Shown here: in pieces, positions 6,375-6,801 of the stretch | How the letters are laid out: every line of letters starts with the position of its first letter | Numbering within the stretch: position 1 is the first letter of the stretch | Assembly: GCA_035529405.1 (NCBI GenBank) | Contig: DATKWV010000120.1 | Location: forward strand, 1 to 6,801 | From: DATKWV01 sp035529405 | Lineage (GTDB): Bacteria > Planctomycetota > Phycisphaerae > Sedimentisphaerales > Anaerobacaceae | Length of the DNA: 6,801 nucleotides | Direction: 5' to 3' | Made by a program: the position numbers and the translations under genes | Notes under the pieces: model-generated | Seen by the model: only the letters and a program-made list of their open reading frames with translations | Database searches by the model: none | Told to the model about the DNA's origin: nothing

Positions 6375-6436
6375 CATTCCTCCCCCTGCTTCCGCAGGGG
6401 TAAACTTGTCCCCGCGAAAGCGGGGAGCAGGAATCT
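6375..6436. repeat. Inverted pair of REP-like hairpins
   Basis: Two compact hairpins face each other: CCCCTGC-TTCC-GCAGGGG (6383-6400) and CCCCGC-GAAA-GCGGGG (6410-6425), enclosed by ATTCCT (6376-6381) pairing with AGGAAT (6429-6434). Each unit ends in GGAAT just outside its stem when read in its own direction, and each shows a GNRA tetraloop (GGAA on the minus strand, GAAA on the plus strand). This is the layout of a BIME-like pair of REP sequences, typical of dispersed intergenic repeats mobilised by RAYT transposases. No transposase is in the window. Confidence 0.7.
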
Positions 6437-6567
6437 ATAAGTTCGTTTTCGGTGTCAACAATCATGTTTTTTGCAAGATGCTATAACAACCGATTAGGTT
6501 ATGAAATGGCTTATAGGGAAACTGGGAAATCAGGGACAACCTCCTAATCAACGGCTGGCAACGGCCC

Positions 6568-6597
6568 TTGACAAAACCATAAGACCACAGTTATATT
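6568..6597 (+). promoter_or_regulatory. Strong sigma-70-type promoter of the gene at 6716
   Basis: An exact TTGACA (6568-6573) is followed after 17 or 18 bp by TTATAT or TATATT (6591-6597). Transcription would begin near 6604, leaving a leader of about 112 bases. That leader includes a 10-bp perfect palindrome GCGGCGCCGC (6646-6655). A second -10-like TATAAT at 6681-6686, closer to the gene, lacks a -35 box at normal distance. Confidence 0.65.
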
Positions 6598-6715
6598 TAT
6601 GATTAATAGAACATTTTGCCGAACCGGCGGCTGCACGTCAACGCCGCGGCGCCGCTTAGGCTTTTGTTGTGCCCGGACTTTATAATAAACAGTTAGAACT
6701 GCGAAAGGAGAAGCT

Positions 6716-6801
6716 ATGAAAACAGTACGACAAATCGGTTCGTTGGCGTTTGTGGCCGGGCTGTTCACTGCCATTTTTGCAGGGATACCATGGTACGTGG
6801 T
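6716..6801 (+). CDS. Start of a gene for an exported or membrane protein (cut by the window edge)
   Basis: Only the first 28 codons are present. The peptide begins with a short positive stretch (MKTVRQ) and continues with a hydrophobic run (about residues 8-28, including LAFVAGLFTAIFAGIP), which is a signal peptide or first membrane helix. AAAGGAG at 6704-6710 stands 5 bases before the ATG, a good ribosome binding site, and a strong promoter lies upstream at 6568-6597. Together these make the gene credible in spite of its short visible part. It is divergent from the sigma operon across a 521-bp non-coding region. The family cannot be told from so little sequence. Confidence 0.7.
   Translation, partial: MKTVRQIGSLAFVAGLFTAIFAGIPWYV

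Larger units (their letters stand above)
6318..6503 (-). ncRNA. Candidate small structured RNA
   Basis: This is a tentative call. On the minus strand a TTGTCC box (6539-6534), an 18-bp spacer and TATAAG (6515-6510) could start an RNA near 6503. It would run about 185 bases and end at the terminator at 6343-6318. The 5' end (CCATTTCAT, 6509-6501, at the edge of the predicted start) is complementary to ATGAAATGG at 6368-6360, which would close a multi-branch structure holding the REP-like hairpins. No known RNA family is recognised, and the promoter is only moderate. Confidence 0.25.

Noticed and set aside
6375..6436. CRISPR array
   Set aside because: There are only two different hairpin units in opposite orientation and no repeat-spacer periodicity.
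6544..6774. Minus-strand open frame of 76 codons near the window end
   Set aside because: It overlaps the strong rightward promoter, ribosome site and start of the gene at 6716 and shows no domain.

Overview
The window looks like bacterial DNA of middling GC, most probably from the Planctomycetota and close to the Phycisphaerae/Sedimentisphaerales. This rests on protein style: a 400-residue membrane protein with a LolA-like outer domain coupled to an ECF sigma factor, a long-tailed sodium:solute symporter, and a uroporphyrinogen-decarboxylase-like protein beside sugar catabolism genes. I recognised these from memory and ran no search.

Positions 1-4240 form a divergent carbohydrate locus. A PfkB-family sugar kinase, most like 2-dehydro-3-deoxygluconokinase (KdgK), runs leftward (1185 to 40) and ends before a strong hairpin at 2-34. 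Across a 195-bp divergent intergenic region, a sodium:solute symporter (1381-3216) runs rightward and overlaps by 8 bp a URO-D-like protein (3209-4240). The simplest reading is uptake of a sugar or sugar acid, followed by phosphorylation of a keto-deoxy acid. The URO-D-like protein is probably not a heme enzyme and may be a metal-dependent methyltransferase or related activity.

Positions 4241-4374 hold a convergent intrinsic terminator (stem 4316-4344) whose T-tract serves the leftward operon best. That operon (6194 to 4375) encodes an ECF sigma factor and, overlapping it by ATGA, a one-pass membrane protein with a cytoplasmic N-terminus and a LolA/RseB-like outer part. The pair is best read as a sigma factor and its membrane anti-sigma/sensor.

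Positions 6195-6715 (521 bp) are non-coding but full of structure: three adjacent perfect palindromes, two 29-30-bp direct repeats exactly 40 bp apart, a leftward intrinsic terminator with no gene ahead of it, an inverted pair of REP-like hairpins, and a good rightward promoter. A short structured RNA on the minus strand (about 6503 to 6318) is possible but unproven. The window closes with the first 28 codons of a rightward gene (from 6716) whose product begins with a signal or membrane anchor.
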